From: Herpomyces periplanetae
Lineage: Eukaryota > Ascomycota > Laboulbeniomycetes > Herpomycetales > Herpomycetaceae
Assembly (NCBI GenBank): GCA_009733715.1
Contig: WMKJ01000089.1
Coordinates: 1-55,151, forward strand
DNA: 55,151 bases
Direction: 5' to 3'
The position numbers were made by a program, and so were the translations under genes. The notes under the pieces are model-generated. The model was not told the DNA's origin and ran no database searches. It saw only the letters and a program-made list of their open reading frames with translations. Below are positions 22,746 through 33,782 of the stretch, one piece after another (the first letter of the stretch is position 1; each line of letters starts with the position of its first letter).

Positions 22746-23532
22746 GCGGGAAAATTTCCATCGTGGTTCCGACTTGCGCTAAAATTCTTCCGTTTACTTT
22801 CTTTTCCGTTAAGTTTGTCACGTTCGCTAATTTTGTCTCTTCCTCCCTTTACCCTTTACTTTTCTTATTTATCTCCCACGTTTCATACTTTTGTACTGCA
22901 CGGAATTGCATTGTTCTCTCATTCCATGATTACACTAGTTACTATCTTTTTTCTGATCGCGCACTCAAACTTTCATCGTTCACACAAGAACACGCTCATG
23001 TACTAGTCTTTCTTCTTTCCCTTCGCTTTTTCTCTGTTTCACCTTCACTTCTCTTTTTCGACCTCGTACAGATCGCGTCTATTTTTCATACGACGTCCTA
23101 TCCAGTGCTTGCGTGCGTGCGCGCGCCCGCCGTACTCTTATATATCGCGCCCGCTTTAAACTTGACCTTCCCGCTTTCGATTCTGCCTTACTGTTTCACC
23201 GGCGCAACGTCGCACACCCTCCTAACTTCACCTTGCTTCAACCCTTCTCTAAGCACCATCTCCTTTCATTCGCCAATTCGTCCACTAATTTTCTTCTTTC
23301 AATCACGGACTGATATTTGTCCTAAATGCTTATATCGTGATTCCTTCTGCTCGCGAATCTTTTGCCAATTTTCGTTGGCCAACAAGCTCTTCTACCGAAT
23401 AGATTCCGTTGTGCCGCTCTTGCCACAAGCCCTTCGACGTATCAGTGCATAGATAATCTTACGTTCCGCATAATACTCGATACGGCGTATTTCTCATCCC
23501 CTTTCTTGCGCTGGACCTTATTCGCCATAAGC

Positions 23533-24462
23533 ATGGACACCGTAATATCTCATACGCCACAAGCGCACTTATGCGGTGTACCACCTAATTCTCATTGCAT
23601 AGCATCCAGTTCTTCACATACTCGATTCCCATCCCCTTTTCCGTCAACATCACCCTCCCAATCGCAATCCCCGTTAACTTCATCCCTCACTCTGGCATCG
23701 AGCTCTCGCCCCAAACGTTTTACCCCCCGCTTTCCCGTTCCGCCATCGCAGAACTATCTAGCCAGTGCTTGCACTAATCTAGCGGGTCGCAAACGAACAA
23801 TTAGTGATGTTGAAACAGCTGCATCGTCGTCCGCTGTTACCTCGGCACGTAATGTTGGGTGTTCGTCATTTAGCGATTTGACCGGGCGTGATATTGATAT
23901 GGAGGGTGGTTGTAACATTGGTGCTACCCATGATATATCCAATGTACTATCCCCGCGGAGGAAATCCCAACGTTTGCTGTGTGGGGAAGAGTCATCTCTC
24001 GTTGATTATGAGGATGATCACATATCCGGTGATGTCAACCTGCGTGAGCTTCTCCGGAACGGTTGGAAACGGTTGCCAGCTTCGTTGTCCATTGCTGTTA
24101 GAGGATGGGTACGGTACATTGAGCGGCATTATCACTTAGATTCTGCCGATATATTACTGCATAGTGAAGCATACAATGTATATCTGGTGCGCACAAGATC
24201 ATCATCCAACCATTGGACTCGTGACTCAAACGTTAACACGGACGACGTGGATGCTGCAACACCTTGCGAACGATACTATTTATTTGCCGATAATTTAAGT
24301 CAGGCTGTACTCATGGGCAGCACGACAAGTGAAGTAATGGCAAATCTTAATCCTTTGGCAATTTCCCGATTGACAACTTGTCGTGCTGATGGACAACGTT
24401 GTGGGATCACTCCACTGGTTGTCGCGGGTGGTAATAATGATACTTGTGATGTCGAAATGTAG
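23533..24462 (+). CDS. Unrecognised 309-residue protein
   Basis: ATG at 23533 is the first ATG in a frame that is open further upstream only through pyrimidine-rich sequence, so I start here. TAG is at 24460-24462. The N-terminal 120 residues are Ser/Pro-rich with many HTP and SPS tracts. A basic patch GRKRTISDVE follows. The C-terminal half looks folded: NLRELLRNGWKRLP, SIAVRGWVRYIERHYHLDSADI and YNVYLVRTRSSS. I recognise no family. The upstream TATA box suggests a long leader. An AATAAA lies 95 bases after the stop. Coding status is supported by length, composition and the downstream signal. Confidence 0.6.
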   Translation: MDTVISHTPQAHLCGVPPNSHCIASSSSHTRFPSPFPSTSPSQSQSPLTSSLTLASSSRPKRFTPRFPVPPSQNYLASACTNLAGRKRTISDVETAASSSAVTSARNVGCSSFSDLTGRDIDMEGGCNIGATHDISNVLSPRRKSQRLLCGEESSLVDYEDDHISGDVNLRELLRNGWKRLPASLSIAVRGWVRYIERHYHLDSADILLHSEAYNVYLVRTRSSSNHWTRDSNVNTDDVDAATPCERYYLFADNLSQAVLMGSTTSEVMANLNPLAISRLTTCRADGQRCGITPLVVAGGNNDTCDVEM

Positions 24463-24933
24463 TGATTCCACACGTGATTGACAAATGAGAGCTGGATTAC
24501 GCTCTCACTCCAGATCCCGTTGCCATCTTTTCTCACTTTTATTTCATTGTTTGTGCAATAAATATCCCCACATTGTTATATTATTGGTTCACTGGCGCTT
24601 GAATCGTAGACACCGCCGCACTTTTACAGTATGATCGAACGGGCAAAATATCATGTACGTTTTGCGTAAAAGAGTACGCGCGTTTGTATGTATGTATATC
24701 CACGTCCAATATGGCGGGGGTACCGGGGTTGGACCCCCATCCCTTTTCTCGTGTAATTAGTCAATGTGTATTTTTGTAGGTTTGCAAGCCACGTAAAGCA
24801 CTAAGACAAGGCTGAACTAAAGGTCTAAAACGAGAATATTGCATTGCCATAGGGCAGGATGAGGCATATGAGGTAGGAAATATTTTTGGTGATTGTAGGA
24901 ATAAATAGATAAGATTTGCCCGGAACGGCGCTA
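24463..24933. other. Intergenic between convergent genes, with polyadenylation signal
   Basis: 470 bp between two stops. AATAAA at 24557-24562 suits the 3' end of the plus-strand gene. A GC-rich patch near 24712-24738 can pair GGGG with CCCC and might act as a terminator. No coding frame is supported, though the UFD4-like 3' UTR must lie at the right side. Confidence 0.5.
24557..24562 (+). terminator. Polyadenylation signal AATAAA
   Basis: Consensus AATAAA, 95 bases past the stop of the upstream plus-strand gene. Confidence 0.45.
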
Positions 24934-27900
24934 TTAGGAAAGGTGAAAGGCACATTGGCCCTCACGAATGGCCAGGTTAAGTTTGGCTCGCATAATGTCG
25001 ATGGTACTGTAATCGGGCAGTTTAAGGTAGTTAGCGCACGTCATGACGCTGGGCAGATGGTCGTCGGAAGAAAAGGGCGGCTCGCTAGGCTTGCACACAA
25101 CAGTGAAAGTGGGTTTCAAACCTTTAAAACCTGTTCGCAGTGCAATATTGTAACGCTCATATCATAGCGTTACAAAGGGCAATTAGCAATTTTTTCTTTC
25201 GTCACAGCGAACATTTGTGAGATGTAGATACTTATAATGCAAGAATGTACAAGATGAAATTTTGGTATATGCAAAACTTACCGCCAACTGGTAATCTAGG
25301 GCTGCCTGTCATAAACTGTAGAAAAGCACGTCTTTCACGAACGGTATATTCGGTTAAAATTTGGAGAAGATTTCGTACGCTTCGACTCTCTAACGTATAC
25401 CCATGATCTGCTTGAATTGCATCAGCCAGCACTGGAATGGTCCATTGCTCATTTTCTCTCTTGTTATCGCTATTGTCCGAAGAGTAGGAGCCAACGAGGC
25501 CGGCTAACTCATCTGATGTGAAGACTCGCATTGAATCGAAGGAATAAACTTGAGAGAATCCGTTGCGAAACGCTAATACTTGACGATGAACTCCTGATGC
25601 TACAGTAGCTGAGATGAGGAGATCAATGAAAAGATCAAGGTTATCAATGGTTACGGGTACATTAGCGGCATTAGGTAAAAGTTCAAAATTAGGGTATCCA
25701 GGTAGAGTAAAATCAAGGGCTAGGTCATCAACAAGAAGGCCATCGACTGTAAGGTTTTCGATAAGCTGCCGTTTGCGAAGCGGCGTTAAATTTGGTGTAG
25801 CAATAATTTGATTTTTTCCATCGATGTACTGCTGTAATATACTAATCGACCGGGCTAAATTATGATCCACAAGCCGAACAGTTGAAACTGTAGGGGCACT
25901 TGGCAAATCATGAAAAGCAATACGGAAGAACAAAGGATGTATAGGTAAGTCAATAAGACGTGAATCAAGAAGTGCCCGAGCTACGAATTTGCCCAGAAGA
26001 GTAAAAAGGCGAATTATGCGTTTTCCTTTCTCCGTGTGAGCCATATCCTCACTCATGGGAGCAGGAAATAGGCCAGACTGACAATTTACAAAACCTTGGG
26101 AGTCTCCTAAATGGTCAGGGTTCTGATCCGAATCCAAATTCTCGGATTGAAACGCATTATCTCTCCATAACTCGAGTTTACGACGACAAAATTCCCTAGA
26201 TACAAGAGAATAGAATTCCATTGTTGGGCCTAATCCCGTACCGACTTCATCGTTATACTCAATTTCCAAAACTGCTGGAACGGAAGAGTATAAATCGAGC
26301 AATTTCAAAGCGGAATCAAAAATGTGAGACCTTGATATGGAAATCTTTTGACGAGGTAAACGACCAAGTAATAATCTTTCATCGCGTAAAGGATCTATAC
26401 GCGAGTCTGAAGGTGGGGGAGAGTACGTAGATAGCCAGCGATGCATAGAACGAGCATATCCAAAGTTAGTTGATTGTAAGAAAAGGAGTCTCATGTGGAA
26501 GGGAAACAAAAAGGGAAAATGTTTGATGAGATCAGTGGTCCAGATAGGAAGTGAGTTGCTAATGATAAGAATTTGCTCTTGTAATTGCCTGTAAAATTTG
26601 GCAGTTAGCTTTGTATTTAAGAAACTTAATAATGGGATGTGATGAAGCTTGGAAGTTAGCAATGGAGCTACCTCAAGACCTCCATCATTAGATAAAGAAT
26701 CATCTTCAATTTGTGAATTAGTATTGTGAAGTATGGACAAAAGTTGTAAAACATCGGAAGTGTTGGGATCATCACGACAAAAATCCTTCCACCAGGTAGA
26801 ATTGAGGCCAGATGATTTAGATGAAGAGGATTGTGGTACAGTTTCCGAAGTTTCAGCACAGCGAGAGCAGGCAAAGCCAAATGATGAAGAGAGATTGTCC
26901 ATTGAAGGGCCGTGATCGGTGGGTGACGATGCAGCAACTGGCCGGAAATGAATTGTGTGGGTGCTGTTCCAAACTGAAGCCAGATCCAGTGTATTCTCAC
27001 TGTTAGAGGAAGATTTGAGCGACTGAAATATGGCACCAATGATAATGGAATTGGAGGGAATAGGTTCAGTTTCGTTTATGAAAAACTCGAGATTAAAATC
27101 TTTGCGATCGGATGAGCAAGCCGATGTAGAAGTCGAGGAAGTGTTATTCGCTGGAAAGGAAAGGTTTAAGGAATCTTGATTAGAATCTAGTGTAATGGAA
27201 TTAGAGGACAAGTGAGATTGGTCGAGTTCTGGATCAAAGTCATAATTGGCTCTTGATTTAGCCTTCGACTTTGATTTAGACCTGGACGATTCACCTTGCT
27301 TGTTAAGAAATGAAACAGTTTCGGCCGGTAACGATTTAGGCAAATGATTGTGATGTTCACGAGACTCTGAAGATCCTTGACCATCGTCCCAACCCATATT
27401 TTCCAGAATGAGGGAATTGATAGCACGAAATTTCATATCAATTCCAGCGCTATTATCATCAACAGTATTACCAGGATCACGGTCATCAGTACTATTATTG
27501 AGTAAATTAAGTCTTCTTTCAATTGAGCGTAATTTTGAACTAGATTTTCGAAGTTGAGAGCGTGTATGAGCCCGAGATTTGCTTGATTTAGAGCTAGAAT
27601 TAATCATTTTCGTACTTGAAGATGGATTCTCCAGTGTACGACGAATTCGAGCTCTTCGTCCACTCAAGTTATTCGAAATAATCATTGCAGCAGAATTCAA
27701 TCGTGATAAAGACGTAGATGATGATGTAGAGGTTGATGGAGATGGTGACGGAGAAGCAGATGATGAAGAAATTGACGTAGAACTTGAGTGTGGTGTCGAT
27801 AATTTTTTGGGTTTTCCATCATGATTAGACGTTAATGATGAACCACCACCTTTCAAACTGGCCTTTGAATTACATTTATTACTTGATTTGACACCTTTTC

Positions 27901-30900
27901 GTCTACTTTTAGATGACGCCAATTCATGTAAAATATAATCATTCTTCGATCCCGTTTTAATCATAAATGACAACTTTTTCTTGCCATTTTCCCTACTCAT
28001 CTCGTCTAAAAATATTTCCGCATCAGGTAATCCCTTGGTCTTAAACTTTATCTTTGCTTTGGAATTTTTATCGCATGATAATTCCGTAGACATCTTATCT
28101 TCCGATTCTCCTCGAGCCTGTGTTGTATGGCTGATACTATTTTGAACCTTGTTAATCATTCCGGATAATTTTTCCATTTTTCTCTTCATGGTTAACATCA
28201 TCATAATTCGACTTTTAAAATATTCTTCGACAACGTTAAACATTGTAAAACTTTTAACAGACACCTTAAAATTATGAAACATCTTGGGAATGATTATTTT
28301 ATCCATTTCCAGTTCATTAGTTTGGTTATCGCTGTCCAACCTGAGTTTAAAGCAAAGTTTAATTTGCTTTGACATTATTCCCGGATCATTACCTCGAAAT
28401 CCGTTCAATCCCATTGTTGGATTTTGCGGATCCTGTATTTTGACAATTTGAAAGCTTTCTGTGCAACTCAATGATTCTTGAAGTGTACGAATAAAGTTTG
28501 TCATAATCCTGGGGTTCTTCATGAATACTTTGCGAAAGCAATGGATTAACTTGACACCACTGAGCTCTCGGGTAAACACATTAAGTAACGTAGACACAAG
28601 ATTCGATGATGTTAACTCGTAACAGGCCACTCCTCCCTTTGTTTCTCCATCAAAAAATAATGCTAGATCCTCAAAGTATTTCTTCCAATTTGGGCTATTG
28701 GGCTTCGTAAACTTTGAAAATTGTGAAATTTCTTTGGCCAATCGCGTTAACTGATTTAATATCGAGTCATTTTCATTAAAATTGTAATCGATATTATTAT
28801 AATGATGATGATGTGGAAGTTCATCTTGGTCTTTAAGTTCAGTAGTAAATTGCAATTCTTTCATAGATTCATGTCTGAATTTTCCGGATCCGTACGCTTG
28901 CATATATTTTCTTGCTGCTTGTGTGAGAATATCTCGAATACAATTCAGTGGTACGGAAGAAATCACATCTGATATGCAGGATTGAACATCAGAGTCGTCC
29001 ACACCCACATCATTGTCATCTTCATCATCATAATCCTCAACTATATCATCACCATCGAATGGTTGACTAACATCAAGATTTTCCTCTGTTACAATATCAT
29101 CTCCATCATGACCGCCTTCATCATCCACATAAAGTTCATCGTTACTTATATCTGAACCAAAACTTGAATCAAGTTCTTCAAATTCATCAACGTCTTCATC
29201 ATCATGCCTAATAACATCTTCCTCATCACTGGCTTGAGAATTTCCTACGTCTAATTCCATATCACACACTTCTTGGGCTATTTCATTAGAAGAAACATCA
29301 TTGCCATCTTCACTGTCACTCTCATTAACGTGAACACTTTCATAACCATCTTCACTCATATCAGTACTGTCCCAGATCTCTCCATCAGTTTCTTCAAATA
29401 ATTTTTCAAAGTACTCCAAGTTTTCTGGGTTCTCAATTTCGCGGTTGGAAGTCCTTTCAATTTCTTCCATAACTCCTGTACGGTAAAATTCACTTCTATA
29501 CTTATCACCCAACCTCTTCAAGACTAGTTCGGCTAGTTGTAACCCAAATGGAATTAGGCTATCGTGGTCTTTTTGAAGGAAAATACCACGTAAAAATGTA
29601 CCATAATTGGCCTTATCAATGGCTTCTTCGAGGATACTTTTGTCCAAATTACTCAACATTTTAATTTGCGCTGTTAAGACCTTACGGCGTACGTTCAGGT
29701 TAACCGTACTCGAGTACACATATGTCAATATGGGAAATAGAGTTATCACAAATTGCTTCACTTCTTCTTTGCATTCTTCGAAATATTCCAATCGCTTTAC
29801 CATTCCACTATGCTCCTCTTCACATTCAACCTCTCGCTTTTCACTATCAGGCCTTGCTCGTCCCTTAACCTTTCCCTTATCACCGACGAGTAGAGATATT
29901 TTACCAGAGCTGAAACCAACTACTTCCAGTTCTTTAATAAATGAAAGACATTTTCCATTGACATGAGGTAATAAATCGCAAATAACGTTCAAGGTTTCCC
30001 CAATCTGCTCCCGTGGTCTCTGAATGATTGTTTCCATTACAGCAATATCATCACGACGCCAGAAATCATCATCTAGCACATCTACAGTACTAAGCACTTT
30101 TCCTTCTTCATCTCTTCCTGTAAGAATCTGGAACAGTCTATCCACCACGTTTAGTTTTAATAGTTCCGCTGCACATCGTGAACTCGCTCGAGCTATGGCT
30201 GATAACACACGTAGAAGTTGGGCATGAATATTAGCACCCAGCGTATTTCTTCGGCCTGGTACTATCAAGTCCAATATCTTTTTTAACAACTCATCGCACA
30301 CCAGTTCTTCTAACTTTTCATCCTCATTGCGAAAGCTTTCAATGATTCGAGAAACACATATACACCCTTGTTCAAGTACTCGTTGATCAGCACTGGACAA
30401 AACATTTTGTAGCACAGGCATTACTTGACGGACAACGTCAAAACAGTCTTCAGGGATATCCCGACAGCAGTTAGCAGCTGTCGTGACGGCTGTACGTTGA
30501 GTACTAGATGCAAAAAAGTCCAAATAGGATAAACATGCCGTTAAACCACCTTCCCGGACGATTATCTCAGGGAATTCAAGGGAAATTTTTTCCAGAGTAC
30601 TTAGTGCTTGCTCTGCTAAATCGATAAAATGTATTTCCAATAATTTTTGACACAATATACCCACCGCACCAGCATATACAACTTGAGCTGTAGCAGCGGG
30701 TGATACTTCCATTAAATTGCATATACACCTACACGCTAGTAAGATTATTTCTGAATTTTCCGTGTCAAACTCATCACTTTGCATAAGCCTGACCAACTTT
30801 TTGATGAGGGAATCCATTGATAAGTGACCAATAACACTGTCATCACCCGATACAAGTAAAAGTTCAGACAGTTCCTGTAAGGCTATTAATTGCATAGTTC

Positions 30901-32409
30901 CATCTGCTCCATGACGGATTTGGTTAACAATGCTTGATATACGGTGTGATATTCCTCCAGCCGTCATTCCAGTGAAAAGCCCGAGAGAAGATTCATCATG
31001 GCCACTGATTTCTTGAGCCTCGAATTCTTCATCGAAAACTTCATGGGGATCATTTGAGTAAGAATCGCTGTGAGCGACTCTGCCCTGGTCGTCTCTCCAG
31101 TCGCCCCGCCCTATAGATACATTTACTGTCATATTTTTATCGTGCTCGAGAAGGCCATCATCCTCAAAATTATCTCGCAAGCTTCGCTTTGGCTGAGAAC
31201 TGGCCATTATATCGTTTTCACTTTCTCGTCTCCTATAACTCTTTCGAGACCTTAGAGTAGTGGGACCTATAATATTCAACGGTACTTAAAAGGGACGGGA
31301 AATTAGTAGGGTTAGCAAAGCTACTTTGAAAGATACAAAGGGCTATGTAATGGAAGAGTGAAGAGATGTGTCAAAAGCTTGAACAAAGTAGAAACTTACT
31401 ACGCATATTAGCACGAGAGAGTTTATGATCTTTTTCACGCATTGTGCATCGCTTTGACGAGGATGAAAACTGTTGAGGCTCAGGAGATTCTGAAAACGCA
31501 CTAAACGCAAAGGGCTGGTCAGTAGGAGTAGGCATTATTGTGGAAAGAATCCCATGAATCAGATATTCTAAGCAATCAAAAACATGCACGCACACACACA
31601 CACACACACACTACGTATAGCTAAACAACTTTGGAAAAAAAGACTTGATTCTGGTAAGATATTGAGTTCAGGTGAAAAGAGGTGAAGAAAGAAACAAGTG
31701 AAGGGGGAAACGAGTGCGAACTTGGTGGCGAATACTGTAATTACTAGGTGAATAATTGACGAGACAGAAGGAAAATGAATTAAACTTGTAGCAAATTTGG
31801 GTAGTAAAAAAGATGAAGAGAGGGGAAATAGATTAAGGAAAATGATGGTAAGGTAGAGGAAACAGGAGGTTTAGTATAATGGGGCGTTAAGTAAGAGGGA
31901 AAAACTTACGCAGAGTCTGACATGACAGAGGTTATGTTGGGAGTAACCTTATCGATTAGTGGTGATTGACGAAGAGTATGTAAATTAGATGAATGAAAAG
32001 GATTAAGTTTACGGCGTTTAACCATACGACAAGAAGAAATGGTATTGGGAGAAGTTGGAGTGATGCTGCTACCACTAGTATCAGGGGCAGAGTAGGATAA
32101 ATCAGTAGTTGAAGGTTCAGATGGAGAAATCCCAAAAGATGTGTGATAATCCTTTTGAAGGGAATCAGAGCCGGTAGATCGGCTTGATTCACAATATGAG
32201 GTAACAGTTTTGCGTTTTCTAGATGAAATTGGCCTTGAAGCTGGTGGAGAATTCAATTTTTTATGGGTTGATTTGATAGCTGATTTGGATAATTTAATGG
32301 AAGTTGACAAAGGAGGTGAGTCGTTTGATAAGAGGGGGGAAGAGTTTGACACGGAAGTAATCTTGTTGGCAGAAAGCCTAGCAGATGAACGTGTAACTCG
32401 AGAAGACAT
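24934..32409 (-). CDS. UFD4: UFD4/TRIP12-like HECT-type E3 ubiquitin ligase, four exons
   Basis: Ligase of the ubiquitin-fusion-degradation pathway. Proposed CDS is complement(join(24934..25130,25282..31266,31400..31500,31910..32409)), 2260 residues (yeast Ufd4 1483, human TRIP12 1992). The first two exons give a basic Ser/Thr-rich N-terminus starting MSSRVTRSS, as in TRIP12. Armadillo-like repeats follow (about 325-755), then a long acidic region (about 800-970), a Lys/Ser-rich middle, and the HECT domain (about 1845-2260) with [19 protein letters not shown]. The last intron (151 bp) restores [16 protein letters not shown] and the catalytic Cys in [14 protein letters not shown] (about residue 2227), ending in HLS, the normal C-terminus of the family. 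Introns 1 to 3 all use GTAAGT and all phases agree. The least certain join is intron 1 (409 bp). Confidence 0.9.
25150..25173. repeat. Small perfect inverted repeat inside last UFD4 intron
   Basis: GTAACGCT (25150-25157) and AGCGTTAC (25166-25173) are exact reverse complements with an 8-base loop, about 20 bases from the intron acceptor. It could form a hairpin near the branch-to-acceptor region; any role is speculative. Confidence 0.6.
31583..31610. repeat. (CA)n microsatellite in UFD4 intron 1
   Basis: 28 bp of alternating CA/TG/CG steps, mostly ten CA units, inside the predicted 409-bp first intron. It explains a spurious Cys-Val frame on the minus strand. Confidence 0.85.
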
Positions 32410-33782
32410 GAGAGCCCTTGGGGGTAGAGGAGGAAAGGGAAAAGAGGAGAGAGGGGAGGGGGGGAGGCAGAAGGGAAGGGTAAGGAGGAAGAGAAGAGGA
32501 ATGTAATTAAAAAAATGTGAAAGTTTAAGGGAAGTGAAAATAAGAGAAAAGTATATGAAATGTAGTGGAATAATTAAATAAAAATAAGTGTGAACATTTG
32601 TATTTATTTGTGTGAGAAGTTTCGAAGATATAGAGGAATATAATGATAAAGATTGAGATAGATAACACCATGTAAGAATTGTAATGGAGATTTTTAAGAG
32701 CGTGGAGGAGTTGAAGGAGGAGTTTTGAGTGGGAAAGGAAGAGAAGAATAGAGGGAAGAAAAGAGAAGAGATAAAGTGGAGAGAAGCGAAAAAAGAAGCA
32801 AATCGAAGTTTTAAGTAAAAAGAATAGATTAAGCGATCAAGCCGTTTGCCCGTCCCTAACCACTGACCGGGATGCCGAATAATCCCCCGGAACCAGGACA
32901 ATAAGTAGAACACCCCACCAATGCAGGCCGAATCGGAACTGCCAGTAGAGTTTCCGACTTGAGGTGAGAGCTATGCCGAGCGGCTCCGAAAGGCTGCGTG
33001 CGGAGGATGGTGATGAAGCAGCCAGCACGGGAGCGGGGACCGGAATCGGAAACAAAAGTTAAGTGTTAATGTAAGTGCCAGTGCCGGTGCAAAACCGTTT
33101 CTGAGTTCGGATGTATAGATTAAGTCGGGATGTATAGGTTGCATTGCCACCCGGAACTCCAGATGTATATGTAGTATCGGCGTCTCCGAGTAAAGATGTA
33201 TAGGTAAATTGTTACCCATCGTACTACCCTGTTTGGTTACTACTTACACTATTCCAATACCAGTTGTATACTACACCTTCAAATAAAAATCCGTATCACT
33301 CTAAAAGTCTTCTACTACCTACCCATCAACCATTTAAATGCCCTTTCTTCATTGCCCATCCCATGATTTCTTCCCTCATTTCATTATTGGCATCGTATAA
33401 ACTAGTCCAGTATATACACTTGCATACGCTCTCTTCACCAATTGATTTTCTTACATCCTAATTTATACACTCATCCTCTTTCCCCTTAAATCTTTACTCC
33501 CATTATCTCACACTTTACATGTACTGTACCAGTATAAAGAAATTTATGCCCAATTACAATTTTCCTCTTTCTCACAGTGTTCGTACACACCCAATAGTTT
33601 TCATATCTATCACTGCAAATCACCCATTTAGATTAACTATCAGCATATTAAAAAAACACTCTACAACTGACTATCAAATCGCGGAACCGTGGTTAATATT
33701 ACTTTGTACAGTTCCTTATAATACATTACTATGCCACACGATAATATGAGTATACAGAGACAAATGCGCGGCAAACAATGGA
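32410..33782. other. Intergenic: UFD4 upstream region and NPC1 3' end
   Basis: 1.4 kb. The part next to UFD4 (to about 32830) is purine-rich on the plus strand, that is pyrimidine-rich on the transcribed side. A GC-richer island at about 32835-33105 is followed by four copies of GATGTATA (33110, 33129, 33162, 33195). The rest to 33782 is AT-rich and should hold the NPC1 3' UTR. No coding frame is supported. Confidence 0.55.
33110..33202. repeat. Four spaced GATGTATA copies
   Basis: GATGTATA at 33110-33117, 33129-33136, 33162-33169 and 33195-33202, with spacings of 19, 33 and 33 bp. They lie about 700-790 bp upstream of the UFD4-like start. This could be a cluster of binding sites or a decayed tandem repeat. 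Confidence 0.55.

Larger units (their letters stand above)
21061..23532. promoter_or_regulatory. 2.5-kb divergent intergenic region, CCT3 / unknown gene
   Basis: AT-rich near CCT3 with a TCACGTGA element at 21774-21781 (about 715 bp upstream of the CCT3 start). Toward the right are an alternating tract (22567-22612), CCACGTGAT (22680) and a strong TATA box (22738). The last 750 bp is strongly pyrimidine-rich on the plus strand and contains a 26-codon upstream open frame starting at 22924. It may be a long leader. I see no protein family in the frames there. Confidence 0.55.

Noticed and set aside
31507-31607. Alternative UFD4 first exon with MPTPTDQP or a Cys-Val-rich start
   Set aside because: The Cys-Val run is the CA microsatellite. 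The exon joins in frame to the basic Ser-rich exon at 31910-32409 through a GTAAGT donor and a TTTAG acceptor, which fits the family N-terminus better.
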